From: Undibacterium sp. Jales W-56 | GTDB lineage: Bacteria > Pseudomonadota > Gammaproteobacteria > Burkholderiales > Burkholderiaceae_D | DNA: 64,000 nt | Assembly (NCBI RefSeq): GCF_025548535.1 | Contig: NZ_JAJLQW010000006.1 | Coordinates: 124,001 to 188,000 of the forward strand | Reading direction: 5' to 3' | Part shown: piece after piece, positions 45,241 to 53,800 of the stretch | How the letters are laid out: each line of letters begins with the position of its first letter | How positions within the stretch are numbered: position 1 is the stretch's first letter | Notes under the pieces: model-generated | The model's input: the letters and a program-made list of their open reading frames with translations, nothing else | Database searches by the model: none | Told to the model about the DNA's origin: nothing | Made by a program: the position numbers and the translations under genes

Positions 45241-45867
45241 ATGATCCGCTTCGTATCGACCGCGTCACTTCTGGCGCTCCTCGTGCTGGTGCTGTATTTG
45301 CCATCCGCCTGTCCGCCGCAACGCTTCTTCGATCAATTGCGGATCGAAGCGAAGTTGAACAGCAAGTTTTTTGGCACGGGCCATGCGACGCGCATTCTGG
45401 CGCGCATGCTCGATTTTCAGACCGCAACGAGCAAAGTTAGCCCGGTGCCTTCGATGAACCAGGCGCCATCCCCGTCGGGCGTCGACGCGGCGGTCGCCAG
45501 CGAGATGGTCCAGGTCAATCACCGCCTGTTCAACAACCCCTACTTTCGTTCGATCGACGCCCTGCTGGTATTGGCAAGCTACCGGCTGTCCGCGCTGCTC
45601 GAATGGGTTCCCGTCCTGCTGGTGCTCGTATTGGCCATCCTGATTGACGGATTTCTGGTGCGTCTTGTCAGATCCAAGGAATTTATCCAGCACAAGCCGG
45701 AAATGTTCGCTTTGAGCGCTTGCGCGGCGATCATGACGGCTTGCGCTACGGTGCTCGCGTTTGTCCTGCCCATCACGATCCATCCACTGACGCTTCCCTT
45801 TGTGCCAGTGGCGATAAGCCTATTTGTCAGCCGAGCGGTCGCCAACTTCCACCGCCGTGGCAAGTAA
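45241..45867 (+). CDS. DUF4400 integral membrane protein (SXT TraJ position)
   Basis: A 208-residue protein with an N-terminal helix, a periplasmic stretch, and three further helices (LLEWVPVLLVLVLAILIDGFLVRL, ACAAIMTACATVLAFVLPI, PLTLPFVPVAISLFVS). DUF4400 proteins follow traD in SXT/R391-type elements. GAGGCAAGCC precedes the ATG. It probably assists the coupling protein; the exact role is unproven. Confidence 0.75.
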   Translation: MIRFVSTASLLALLVLVLYLPSACPPQRFFDQLRIEAKLNSKFFGTGHATRILARMLDFQTATSKVSPVPSMNQAPSPSGVDAAVASEMVQVNHRLFNNPYFRSIDALLVLASYRLSALLEWVPVLLVLVLAILIDGFLVRLVRSKEFIQHKPEMFALSACAAIMTACATVLAFVLPITIHPLTLPFVPVAISLFVSRAVANFHRRGK

Positions 45868-46059
45868 GCGCGCACCGCCAAGAATGCCGATTTCATTGAT
45901 CACCCTGTCTATTCAGCAAGGGAATGTTGCATTTCGCAATGCTTTACTGGATACTCATCCGCCTTGCCACGGGCGGCACTTTCCTCGGCGATCCAAATTT
46001 GGTCGCTGCAGTAAGAACAAACGCCTCTGCGCAGTATGAAAATGATTCAGGAGCAAGTC

Positions 46060-46518
46060 GTGGCATTTCCAGCGTCTACACACGAATACGTCCAAGCTCC
46101 GGCGGACACGAAGAACAATGCCGGGTCGATCGACCCGCCATCAGAATGGCACGCACGCCTGTCGCCCGAATCGGTTGCGGCCGATATGCTTGCTCAGACC
46201 GAAAGTGATTTGCCTTCACTGACCAAGGCGGAACTGGCCGAACTCCTGTTCGAGCATGTCGGTTTGAACAAGCGGGAAGCGAAAGACATGATCGATACGT
46301 TTTTCGACGAAGTCTGCAGCGCGCTTGAGCGTGGGGAGTCGGTAAAGCTCTCTGGCTTCGGCAATTTCCAACTGCGTGACAAATCCGCACGACCGGGCCG
46401 CAATCCGAAGACTGGCGAAACGGTACCCATCCCGGCCCGCCGCGTTGTCACCTTCCATCCCAGCCAAAAGCTCAAGGACATGGTCGATCAATGCGGCTCC
46501 TCTGACCCAGGCTCTTAA
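46060..46518 (+). CDS. IHF/HU-family DNA-binding protein with N-terminal extension
   Basis: A GTG at 46060 with CAGGAG 7 bases upstream gives 152 residues; the ATG at 46036 has no ribosome site. An unusual extension of about 50 residues precedes the IHF-alpha core: [79 protein letters not shown]. The DNA-bending arm [10 protein letters not shown] is intact. Element-encoded IHF-like proteins may shape oriT or att DNA. Confidence 0.85.
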   Translation: MAFPASTHEYVQAPADTKNNAGSIDPPSEWHARLSPESVAADMLAQTESDLPSLTKAELAELLFEHVGLNKREAKDMIDTFFDEVCSALERGESVKLSGFGNFQLRDKSARPGRNPKTGETVPIPARRVVTFHPSQKLKDMVDQCGSSDPGS

Positions 46519-46760
46519 ATTTGGCGATGGTCACATACGAAAACATGGCGGGCCGGCCGTAGGTGCGTCAATTGCAGATGTGCGCAGCGCCGTGTAACTG
46601 GTTTCTATCATTCGCAATGGAATTTCGTTGGACTAATCGCGAAAGCCCGTCCTGGAGCGTCCCATTCTTTACCGACATCGCTACCAGTTGTCTTTAATCT
46701 GTTTCCTATCCGCCGTGCTCGCCACGGTTCGCAGCGATCAAATGGAAAGGGACAGGCAAT

Positions 46761-47261
46761 ATGGACACCACGATCCCAGGCAAGCAAAGAGAGCCATCGC
46801 CAGCCGCCAAAGTCCACGGCCAGGCAAACGACACGATCGAAATCCGGCTGTGGGTCGAGGAGCACGAATGGCTCTACGGCGTGCACACGAATGTGAAGAA
46901 CACCTCGCCGACATTCCGTTGCCCCGACCTGATCAGCGCATGCGTCGAAATTGTCCTAGCCGATACTGATGCGGCTGAACGTGTCTTCGCCTATCTGAGC
47001 ACCGAACTTGTACTGCGCCCCATTCATACACCGCGCCGCGTCGGCTCCCTATGGAAACCTCAGCGCGACCTGTTGCAGGACCTTCAGCGCTCGCCATTGA
47101 ATCGCCATCCGCATCCAAAATTCCAGCTCGACGAATTGACGACCACTTGCGTGGCCTTGAGCCGCAGGAGCGATCCGTCGGGCGAACTTGTTTTGCAGCA
47201 GTGCCGCATCAACTTGGCGGATCGCCTGGCCAGGAGCAAGGGAATTCATCGTAGCAACTGA
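46761..47261 (+). CDS. Hypothetical ICE protein
   Basis: A 166-residue protein: basic N-terminus, DTIEIRLWVEEHEWLYGVHTNVKNTSPTF, PDLISACVEIVLADTDAAERVFAYLSTELVLR, and an Arg-rich C-terminus with CVALSRRSDPSGELVLQQC. GGAAAGGGACAGG lies upstream. The first half recalls small ribbon-type DNA-binding proteins seen near ICE transfer genes, but no family can be named. The gap before it (46519-46760) holds nothing I can identify. Confidence 0.6.
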   Translation: MDTTIPGKQREPSPAAKVHGQANDTIEIRLWVEEHEWLYGVHTNVKNTSPTFRCPDLISACVEIVLADTDAAERVFAYLSTELVLRPIHTPRRVGSLWKPQRDLLQDLQRSPLNRHPHPKFQLDELTTTCVALSRRSDPSGELVLQQCRINLADRLARSKGIHRSN

Positions 47262-47427
47262 ACACGCGTACCGCGGACGCATCCGGTCCGCCGACCATTC
47301 CATCACCGACCCCGCCAAGGCTCCTACGGCCAAGGCTTGACCCGAACACGACTGTGGCCGGTCGCACCGGTCCCGATATGACGCCCGCAAACCCTGTGCG
47401 GCGCATCGGTCCTCGTTGGGGTGAGCC

Positions 47428-47976
47428 ATGCGACATCTTCAAAACACGGGATTACTGATTCTGCTGATCCTTCCCATGCATGCCTGGGCATGCTGGGAAG
47501 CGGCTGCCGAGCGCTATCAGGTTCCAGCGCGGCTGCTTTATGCAATCGCCAAGGTGGAATCGAACCTCAATCCCCAAGCCCTCAACCGCTCCCACCTGCA
47601 CCGGACGGGCACCTACGACATCGGGCTAATGCAAATCAACAGCTCGAACCTGCCCGCGCTCGCGCCCTACGGTATCCGGGAGAGCGACCTTGCCGACGCG
47701 TGCACGAACATCCACGTCGGGGCTTGGCTGCTCTCGCGCAGTTTCGAGCGCCACGGCACCACCTGGGACGGCGTCGGCGCCTATAACGCCGCGTGCACTC
47801 AACTCAAGGGCGCGGCGTGCCAACAAGCTCGCGCCAAGTATGCATGGCTGGTCTATCGCCAACTGCCGTCGCCGCAACTGGCGCAATCGACCTTGACTGC
47901 AGCGGCCGGGCACGGAGGTCGCCGGGTCGCATCGACCAGCGCCGCTGCCGTTCGCGCCGCAAAGTTGGTGCAATGA
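47428..47976 (+). CDS. Lytic transglycosylase of the T4SS
   Basis: A 182-residue secreted enzyme that opens peptidoglycan for the transfer channel. It has a signal peptide ([13 protein letters not shown]), catalytic Glu in [14 protein letters not shown], and [18 protein letters not shown] and GVGAYNAAC of the goose-type lysozyme (SLT) fold. Its stop overlaps the start of the OmpA-type lipoprotein gene (ATGATGA). Confidence 0.9.
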   Translation: MRHLQNTGLLILLILPMHAWACWEAAAERYQVPARLLYAIAKVESNLNPQALNRSHLHRTGTYDIGLMQINSSNLPALAPYGIRESDLADACTNIHVGAWLLSRSFERHGTTWDGVGAYNAACTQLKGAACQQARAKYAWLVYRQLPSPQLAQSTLTAAAGHGGRRVASTSAAAVRAAKLVQ

Positions 47977-48689
47977 TGAAGCACACTGTCCAGGCAATTT
48001 CACTTGCATGCCTCATCGCAGGTAGCACACTGCTGCTTGCCTCATGCGCGCTGCTCGTGCCGCAACGACTCGACGTCGCCGCCAAGCGGATTCCTTCTGA
48101 CGGTTCAAGCCGTCATATTGTCCAAACGGGCTTCGGCAACATGGCCATGTATGGTGTGTGCGCCGACCCGGCCTGTCCCGCAATTAGCCAGAAGACGCTG
48201 GCCATCGTCGCCGACGACAGGACAGCGCCACCGCAGGACACTGGCGGTTTCGCTGCACCAGCGCTGCCGCCGAAAATTCCAACCCAATCATCGGCGGCGA
48301 TAGAAGCCAGCAGCAAACCCGCCGCACATGCCGCTACCCGCGACCATCACGTGATTGTGCGGTTCATGTCGGGCAGCGACTTGCTTGCTCAGTCGGGCAA
48401 GAACACGCTCGACCAGGCGCTGCACCTCGCGCTCAAGGCCAGTCGCATTGTCATCCATGGCCGCACCGACAGCGTCGGCCCCAACGCCCCCAATCAAGCA
48501 CTCGCCCTGGCACGCGCCCTCAGTGTGCGCGACTACCTGCGCGAGCGCGAACCAACGATTCCCGCAGACATGATCCTCGACGCCAAGGGGCACTGCTGCT
48601 TCGTCGCATCCAACGACACGCCGAAAGGCCGTCAGCAAAACCGGCGTGTCGAGATCGTCTTCAGCGTTCCCGAGCGGGTGGCGCCATGA
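47973..48689 (+). CDS. OmpA-domain lipoprotein
   Basis: A 238-residue protein (start 47973 or 47976). Lipobox LLLASC, then a linker rich in Pro/Ala, then a peptidoglycan-binding OmpA domain from about 130: [52 protein letters not shown]. Together with the transglycosylase, with which it is translationally coupled, it probably anchors or prepares the cell wall at the transfer site. OmpA-type lipoproteins are not part of the classical F set. Confidence 0.85.
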   Translation: MMKHTVQAISLACLIAGSTLLLASCALLVPQRLDVAAKRIPSDGSSRHIVQTGFGNMAMYGVCADPACPAISQKTLAIVADDRTAPPQDTGGFAAPALPPKIPTQSSAAIEASSKPAAHAATRDHHVIVRFMSGSDLLAQSGKNTLDQALHLALKASRIVIHGRTDSVGPNAPNQALALARALSVRDYLREREPTIPADMILDAKGHCCFVASNDTPKGRQQNRRVEIVFSVPERVAP

Positions 48690-48752
48690 CGTTTTTCCAT
48701 ACACCCGCTCACCTGTTCGACCTTTCCTAACTTACTTTTACTGGAGGCATTC

Positions 48753-49121
48753 ATGAGTATCGCTTTAATCAAGGCATCGCCCACCCCATCGGCTCCGCGC
48801 TCGCATGCGGGGCGCAAGCCGATGACCGTCGTCGCGCTGCTGTTGACGCTCGTCGTCGGTCTGTGCGCCGCTTTCCCGGGCTATGCGCTGGACCTGGTCG
48901 CCTTTTCCGGCATTACCGGTCCGATGACGTCCGCATTGACGCAGATCTCGGCACTGGGGCCCGCCATCAAGGCCTTGGTCGGCTTCGTCGGCTTCGTCGT
49001 CGCGCTCATTTCCCTGTCGGCGCTGCGCAACTTCGGACCGGTCCTGTTCTACGTCGGCCTGGCGATCTTCGCCGCGGTCGGCCTCGTGATCGCGGGCGCG
49101 ATCATGGGAGCGGTGCTCTGA
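48753..49121 (+). CDS. traA: TraA-like F-type pilin precursor
   Basis: A 122-residue precursor with CTGGAGG upstream. A long leader (about 45 residues, cleavage probably near GYALDL) is followed by two hydrophobic helices (ALGPAIKALVGFVGFVVALISLSAL and FGPVLFYVGLAIFAAVGLVIAGAIMG) joined by the short basic turn RNFG, the F-pilin layout. It sits directly before traL, the position of traA. No TraQ-like or TraX-like gene lies nearby. Confidence 0.78.
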   Translation: MSIALIKASPTPSAPRSHAGRKPMTVVALLLTLVVGLCAAFPGYALDLVAFSGITGPMTSALTQISALGPAIKALVGFVGFVVALISLSALRNFGPVLFYVGLAIFAAVGLVIAGAIMGAVL

Positions 49122-49152
49122 CCATCTGCGCCTCGGCCAGCGGGAGAATCGC

Positions 49153-49452
49153 ATGCAGACAGATACCTACATTCCACGCCGTCTCGACGACCAGTGGAAA
49201 CTCGGATTCTGGGATGCCGACGTGGCTGCCCCGATCCTGTTCTGTTTCATCCTTGGCTATCTGTCCGGATCGAAGATGTCGTTTGCCTTCTGCATGGCGA
49301 TCGGCATCTTCGTCTCTCGCTGGCTGTCCCGCATCAAGGCCGATAAACATCCCGCCTTCGCGATGCACTGGATCTATTGGGCACTGCCGCCCACGCCTCT
49401 GACCGCGATGCGCGCCACTCCTCCGTCCCACCTGCGCCGCATGGTCGGCTAA
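49153..49452 (+). CDS. traL: TraL, T4SS inner-membrane assembly protein
   Basis: A 99-residue protein with YIPRRLDDQWKLGFWDADVAAPILFCFILGYLSG and two membrane helices. The IPRRLDDP-like start and FW-D-E-type turn are TraL hallmarks (VirB3 counterpart). GGGAGAATCGC precedes the ATG. Confidence 0.92.
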   Translation: MQTDTYIPRRLDDQWKLGFWDADVAAPILFCFILGYLSGSKMSFAFCMAIGIFVSRWLSRIKADKHPAFAMHWIYWALPPTPLTAMRATPPSHLRRMVG

Positions 49453-49470
49453 TCCGGATTGGAATTCGAC

Positions 49471-50031
49471 ATGGACTTTGCCAAACTCGACAACGACATC
49501 AAGGAGATGCGGCGCCGCAATCGCGGCCTCGGCCTGTCCGTCGGCGGCCTGATCACGGCCCTGCTCGCCTGCCTCGTCATCATCCTCAACCTGATCGGCA
49601 CGGAGCGCACGATCGTGGTGCCGCCCTCGATCGACAAGACGTTCTGGGTCACCAAGGATCGCGCCAGCCATGAGTACCTGGAGCAAATGGGCAGCTTCAT
49701 CGCCTGGCTGATCCTCGACGTCACTCCCACGTCGATCGACTGGAAGAAGGACGTTCTGCTCAACTACGTCGCCCCCGACCAGCATGGCGCCATGAAGTCG
49801 CGGCAGGAGGTCGAAGCCGAACGCCTGAAGCACATCAACGCCAGCACATCGTTCCTTCCGCAACAACTCGTGGCCAATGAGACGAACCAGTCGGTGGTCG
49901 TCCGGGGGCGGCTGCGTACCCAGGTCAACGGTCAGGAAACCGCGCTGGAAACGAAAGCCTACCTCGCCGAATTCCAGTACATGGGCGGGCGCATTCACCT
50001 GAAATCCTTCAAGGAATATCACAATGAATAA
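49471..50031 (+). CDS. traE: TraE, T4SS inner-membrane protein
   Basis: A 186-residue bitopic protein, the VirB8-like TraE. It has a cytoplasmic N-terminus, TM at about 20-42 (LGLSVGGLITALLACLVIILNLIG), then a periplasmic domain beginning RTIVVPPSIDKTFWVTKDRAS. The ATG at 49471 is preferred to a TTG 4 codons earlier. Its end overlaps the traK start by 8 bases. Confidence 0.92.
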   Translation: MDFAKLDNDIKEMRRRNRGLGLSVGGLITALLACLVIILNLIGTERTIVVPPSIDKTFWVTKDRASHEYLEQMGSFIAWLILDVTPTSIDWKKDVLLNYVAPDQHGAMKSRQEVEAERLKHINASTSFLPQQLVANETNQSVVVRGRLRTQVNGQETALETKAYLAEFQYMGGRIHLKSFKEYHNE

Positions 50032-50842
50032 CAAGCCATGGATTCCACCGCTGCTCGCCGCGCAGCTTGCACTCGCAGTGCTATCGGCATCATCCGCGCA
50101 TGCCAGTCAAGTCATCGACGCGCGCGATGGCGTGACGATTGAAGCCGTCATCGCGAGCCGCGAGTCGACCCGCATCCGGATCGACAATGCACCGATCACA
50201 GATGTCTTCGGCAATCTCTATTCGAGCAACTGCGCGCCGTCGGCATCGACGGTCGCGGGAGCGCCAATGCCAAACGCGCCCGCCATCAACCCGGCCGGCG
50301 AGATTGTGCTCGAGTGCGACCGGGACAAGGGCGAGATCTATGTGCGTCCGGTCGGCAATTCGAACAAGCCGATCAATCTATTCGTGGCGTCGGCGAATGC
50401 CACTTACACCCTGCTGCTGCGCCGCTCCGACACGCCTTCCGACACGATCGTCATACGCGACAAGACGGCGCGCCGACTGGACGGCGATCCTACCAAAGCA
50501 GGGCAAGGCCCCCTGGGCACGTCCGCCAACCATGTGCGCGCAATGAAGGCGCTCCTGGTTGGCATGGCAACGGAGCGCCCCGCGCCGGAAGTGCGCGTGG
50601 AGGACATCAACCGGCCCATCCAGCTTTGGAGCGAAGTCAGGTTGCTGCTTACGCGCAGCTACGCCGCGCGCGGCCTGGTGGGCGAAAAGTACCTGCTGAC
50701 CAATGTGAGCGGACAGACGATGGTCCTGAGCGAGCAGGAGTTCGACCGGCCCGAGGGACAAGTCGTCGGCGTCGCCATCGACAACCTCAATCTGCGCCCG
50801 GGCGACAGCACCGTCGTTTATGTGATCCGGATCGGGAGCTGA
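50024..50842 (+). CDS. traK: TraK, T4SS outer-membrane core secretin-like protein
   Basis: A 272-residue secreted protein (VirB9-like) with a signal peptide to about AHAS. DGVTIEAVIASRESTRIRIDNAPITDVFG is the TraK N-domain, and YLLTNVSGQTMVLSEQEF with NLRPGDSTVVYVI at the end is the C-domain that binds TraV and TraB. It overlaps traE and stops 2 bases before traB. Confidence 0.92.
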   Translation: MNNKPWIPPLLAAQLALAVLSASSAHASQVIDARDGVTIEAVIASRESTRIRIDNAPITDVFGNLYSSNCAPSASTVAGAPMPNAPAINPAGEIVLECDRDKGEIYVRPVGNSNKPINLFVASANATYTLLLRRSDTPSDTIVIRDKTARRLDGDPTKAGQGPLGTSANHVRAMKALLVGMATERPAPEVRVEDINRPIQLWSEVRLLLTRSYAARGLVGEKYLLTNVSGQTMVLSEQEFDRPEGQVVGVAIDNLNLRPGDSTVVYVIRIGS

Positions 50843-50844
50843 GC

Positions 50845-52236
50845 ATGGGCACATTCGACAAACTCAGGAGTGCGATCGATAAGCTCACGCCGAAGCAGCG
50901 CCAGTACGCCGCACTCGCTGCCATCATGGGCTGCGGCATCGGGGCACTGTGGGCGGTGTTCTCGTTTAATGGCGGCGACGGCAAACCGGCCAACTCGCGG
51001 CCATCGAACTCGACCGGGGCGGCAGCCCCGACCAATATCGGCGTGATGGCCCCGGGCCAGCAGGTCAATCCGGTGGACCAGTGGGTCGGTACCGCCGGGC
51101 GCAAGCTCGCGCAATACGAGAACGAGCGCGACGAGCAGTCCCGCTTCAACCGGGATCGCAAGGATTTCGAAGACAGGACGATGCAGCGCTTTGGCGACCT
51201 GGAACAGCGCCTGACCAGTGCATCCCAGGCCAAGACCGCCATGCCGGCGCCAATGACGTCCCCAGCAGCGCCGGTTGTGCCGATTGCGCCGCCATCGTTT
51301 CCGCCGCCCGGCGCATTGCAAACCAAGCTGCCCCCGCCGCCCGGAACTGGTATCCCCGCCGGCACCATGCCGCCCGGGACGCCAGCCGACGGCGCTGACC
51401 CGCTGGTGCCGGGCTTGGTACCGGGACTCGTGCACGCGTCAATGTTCGAGCCCGGCAAGGCGCCAGCATCCCGTGCCCAGGCTGTGGCAGGCGCGAGCGG
51501 CGATGGCGCCAATGCCGATTCGATCGAGACCTTCCTGCCGGTCAGTTTCACGCGCGGCACGCTGCTCGGCGGGCTCGATGCGCCCACCGGCGGACAGTCG
51601 CAATCGAACCCGCATCCGGTATTGATCCGGCTATCCGACAACTCCGTCCTGCCCAACGGCTACAGAGCCGAGTACCGAGAATGCTTCGTGATCGCCGCCG
51701 GCTATGGCGACATCAGTTCCGAACGCGCCTATCTGCGCACCGAAAGCATGTCGTGCGTGCGCGATGACGGCGCCACATTGGAGGTAAGGATTCAGGGCAG
51801 CGTCTACGGCGAAGACGGCAAGGTCGGCATGCGCGGAAGGCTCGTCACCAAGCAGGGACAGATGCTGGCCAACGCGCTGCTGGCGGGCGTCGCCAGCGGC
51901 ATCGGCCAGGGCCTCGCGACATCCGCCACGACCACCAGCACGTCGCCGCTCGGCACCATCGCCAGCGCTTCCGGCATGGATGCCTACCGCGCCGGAGTGG
52001 GCACCGGCGTCGGACACGCGCTCGACCGACTGGCCCAGTACTACATCAAGCTCGCCGAGCAGACCTTCCCTGTCATCGAGATCGACGCGGGCCGGGAGAT
52101 CGACGTCGTCATCACCAAGGGCGTTCGCATCGATGCGCCGCAACGGCCGCGAACGGGCCGCGCTTCAAATCTCGCCGCCACCCGCCCCATCCTTGACAAC
52201 AGCACTCTGAAGGAGTCCCGCGATGAAAACTACTGA
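50845..52236 (+). CDS. traB: TraB, T4SS envelope-spanning core protein
   Basis: A 463-residue VirB10-like protein. TM at about 22-38, a coiled-coil stretch ([32 protein letters not shown]), a Pro-rich periplasm-spanning region (about 130-190), then the beta-barrel domain with [21 protein letters not shown] and [24 protein letters not shown]. The start at 50845 follows GGGAGCTGAGC. It overlaps the dsbC-like gene by 14 bases. Confidence 0.93.
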   Translation: MGTFDKLRSAIDKLTPKQRQYAALAAIMGCGIGALWAVFSFNGGDGKPANSRPSNSTGAAAPTNIGVMAPGQQVNPVDQWVGTAGRKLAQYENERDEQSRFNRDRKDFEDRTMQRFGDLEQRLTSASQAKTAMPAPMTSPAAPVVPIAPPSFPPPGALQTKLPPPPGTGIPAGTMPPGTPADGADPLVPGLVPGLVHASMFEPGKAPASRAQAVAGASGDGANADSIETFLPVSFTRGTLLGGLDAPTGGQSQSNPHPVLIRLSDNSVLPNGYRAEYRECFVIAAGYGDISSERAYLRTESMSCVRDDGATLEVRIQGSVYGEDGKVGMRGRLVTKQGQMLANALLAGVASGIGQGLATSATTTSTSPLGTIASASGMDAYRAGVGTGVGHALDRLAQYYIKLAEQTFPVIEIDAGREIDVVITKGVRIDAPQRPRTGRASNLAATRPILDNSTLKESRDENY

Positions 52237-53098
52237 TGCCGGCATGAAAAGCATGGCAATCGCCCTGCCTTGCCTGCTCGCCCTTTGCGTTGGCGCCAGC
52301 GCGGCGCCGCCAAGCGCGGACGAGACACGCCTGCTCGCCGCTTTGCGCCAGGCCCATCCCGACACCACGTTCACCAGCATCGCGCGCACGCCGATTCCCG
52401 GCCTTTACGAGGTATGGATGGGGCCCAACGTGGCCTTCGTATCGGACAAGAATCCGCGCTACCTGGTCTTCGGGCGCGTATTTGACACGAAGAACATGAC
52501 CGACCTGACCGGGCCGAAGCTGGCGAAGGCCGAGCAGGCGCACGCGGGAACCGACACCCATGCCACGGGACCGACCTTGCCGATCGAACAGTTCCCGCTG
52601 TCTGACGCCATCAAGACCGTACATGGCGATGGCGGCAGCGCAAACCGCGCCATTGTCGTTTTCAGCGACCCGGCCTGCCCGTACTGCAAGCGGCTGGAAT
52701 CTGAATTGGCCAGGCTCGACAACGTTACCGTCTATACCTTTCTCGTGCCGTTCCAGGGCTACCCGCTGCCGACCTCGATCTGGTGCGCCGCCGACAGACA
52801 GAAGGCCTGGCGTGACACGATGCTGGGCAGCGATATATCCGCAGCGAGCGCGCCGCTCGCTGCTCCCGCCCAATCGGCGTCATTGGATTCGATGGCGCCC
52901 CCACCGACATGCGCGCATCCGCTCGACACCAATCTTGCCCTGGCCAAGCGCCTGGCGGTTCACGGCACGCCCACGCTCTTTCTCGCGAACGGCCGCCGAA
53001 TCGACGGCTACGTCGAGGCGAAGGAGATCGAATCCCGTATCGCGGACCGGGCGCAACCCAACACAACCGCGTCACAGAAAGAGGAAGCCGCTCAATGA
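52223..53098 (+). CDS. dsbC: DsbC-like periplasmic disulfide isomerase
   Basis: A 291-residue protein with a signal peptide, a dimerisation-like N-domain and a thioredoxin fold with CPYC ([14 protein letters not shown] at about 155) and cis-Pro in [17 protein letters not shown]. DsbC enzymes in F/SXT-type T4SS operons help fold Cys-rich TraN, TraU and TraV. It overlaps both traB and traV. Confidence 0.92.
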   Translation: MKTTDAGMKSMAIALPCLLALCVGASAAPPSADETRLLAALRQAHPDTTFTSIARTPIPGLYEVWMGPNVAFVSDKNPRYLVFGRVFDTKNMTDLTGPKLAKAEQAHAGTDTHATGPTLPIEQFPLSDAIKTVHGDGGSANRAIVVFSDPACPYCKRLESELARLDNVTVYTFLVPFQGYPLPTSIWCAADRQKAWRDTMLGSDISAASAPLAAPAQSASLDSMAPPPTCAHPLDTNLALAKRLAVHGTPTLFLANGRRIDGYVEAKEIESRIADRAQPNTTASQKEEAAQ

Positions 53099-53778
53099 AA
53101 TTCACTCTCCATACTGCGGGAATGGCGCGCGCGCTGCCCATGCTCTCCGTCTTGCTGGTGTCGGCCTGCGCCAACATGAGCGGCGTGGGCGGCGCGACCG
53201 AATACAGCTGCAAAGCTCCCAAAGGCGTGCAGTGCGATTCGGTGTCGGGCAACTACTTCAACGCAATCCAGAACAATCTGCCCGCCCAACGGCGGCAGCG
53301 GGGCGCGACTGCCACCGCACGCGATGGCGTTGCCCTCGTTGTGCGAGGCCCTGACGGCGCGCCGACACCTTCAGCTACGCAAGGTGCAACAGGACGGCCC
53401 TTGGCCGGGGTGACGGCAATGAACGCGGGCGGCGAGTCTCTGCGATCCCAGGCTCGCGTGCTGCGTCTCTGGTTCAAGCCTTGGGAAGACCTCGACCATG
53501 ACCTCTATGACCAGGGCTACGTCTATGTGCAGATCGACGGCGGCAACTGGCTGATCGACCATGCGCAGCAACGCATCCGCGACGCCTACGCGCCGATTCG
53601 GCCTCCCCGTCCGTCGGGAACCCGCGCCAGCGCACCCGACAAGACGCGCTACCCGGGTGCTGGCGGGCCCAATGGGACCGGCTCCACAGACGGCAACGCC
53701 AATCCTGTGGCGGCCCCCTTCCCGTCCCCCGCTCAGGCAATGCCTGGCCCCAGCGGCCCCGGCGAAGAACGCCAATAA
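53095..53778 (+). CDS. traV: TraV, T4SS outer-membrane lipoprotein
   Basis: A 227-residue lipoprotein: LSVLLVSAC lipobox, then [22 protein letters not shown] (the TraV CxxxxGxxC pattern), [30 protein letters not shown], and a disordered Pro/Gly-rich tail. VirB7-like part of the outer-membrane core with TraK and TraB. The start overlaps dsbC by ATGA. Confidence 0.9.
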   Translation: MKFTLHTAGMARALPMLSVLLVSACANMSGVGGATEYSCKAPKGVQCDSVSGNYFNAIQNNLPAQRRQRGATATARDGVALVVRGPDGAPTPSATQGATGRPLAGVTAMNAGGESLRSQARVLRLWFKPWEDLDHDLYDQGYVYVQIDGGNWLIDHAQQRIRDAYAPIRPPRPSGTRASAPDKTRYPGAGGPNGTGSTDGNANPVAAPFPSPAQAMPGPSGPGEERQ

Positions 53779-53800
53779 CCCGACCAACAAGGAGACCAAT

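Noticed and set aside
50314-50844. Longer N-terminus for TraB
   Set aside because: It would run through traK in another frame; the ATG at 50845 with a ribosome site gives the normal TraB start.
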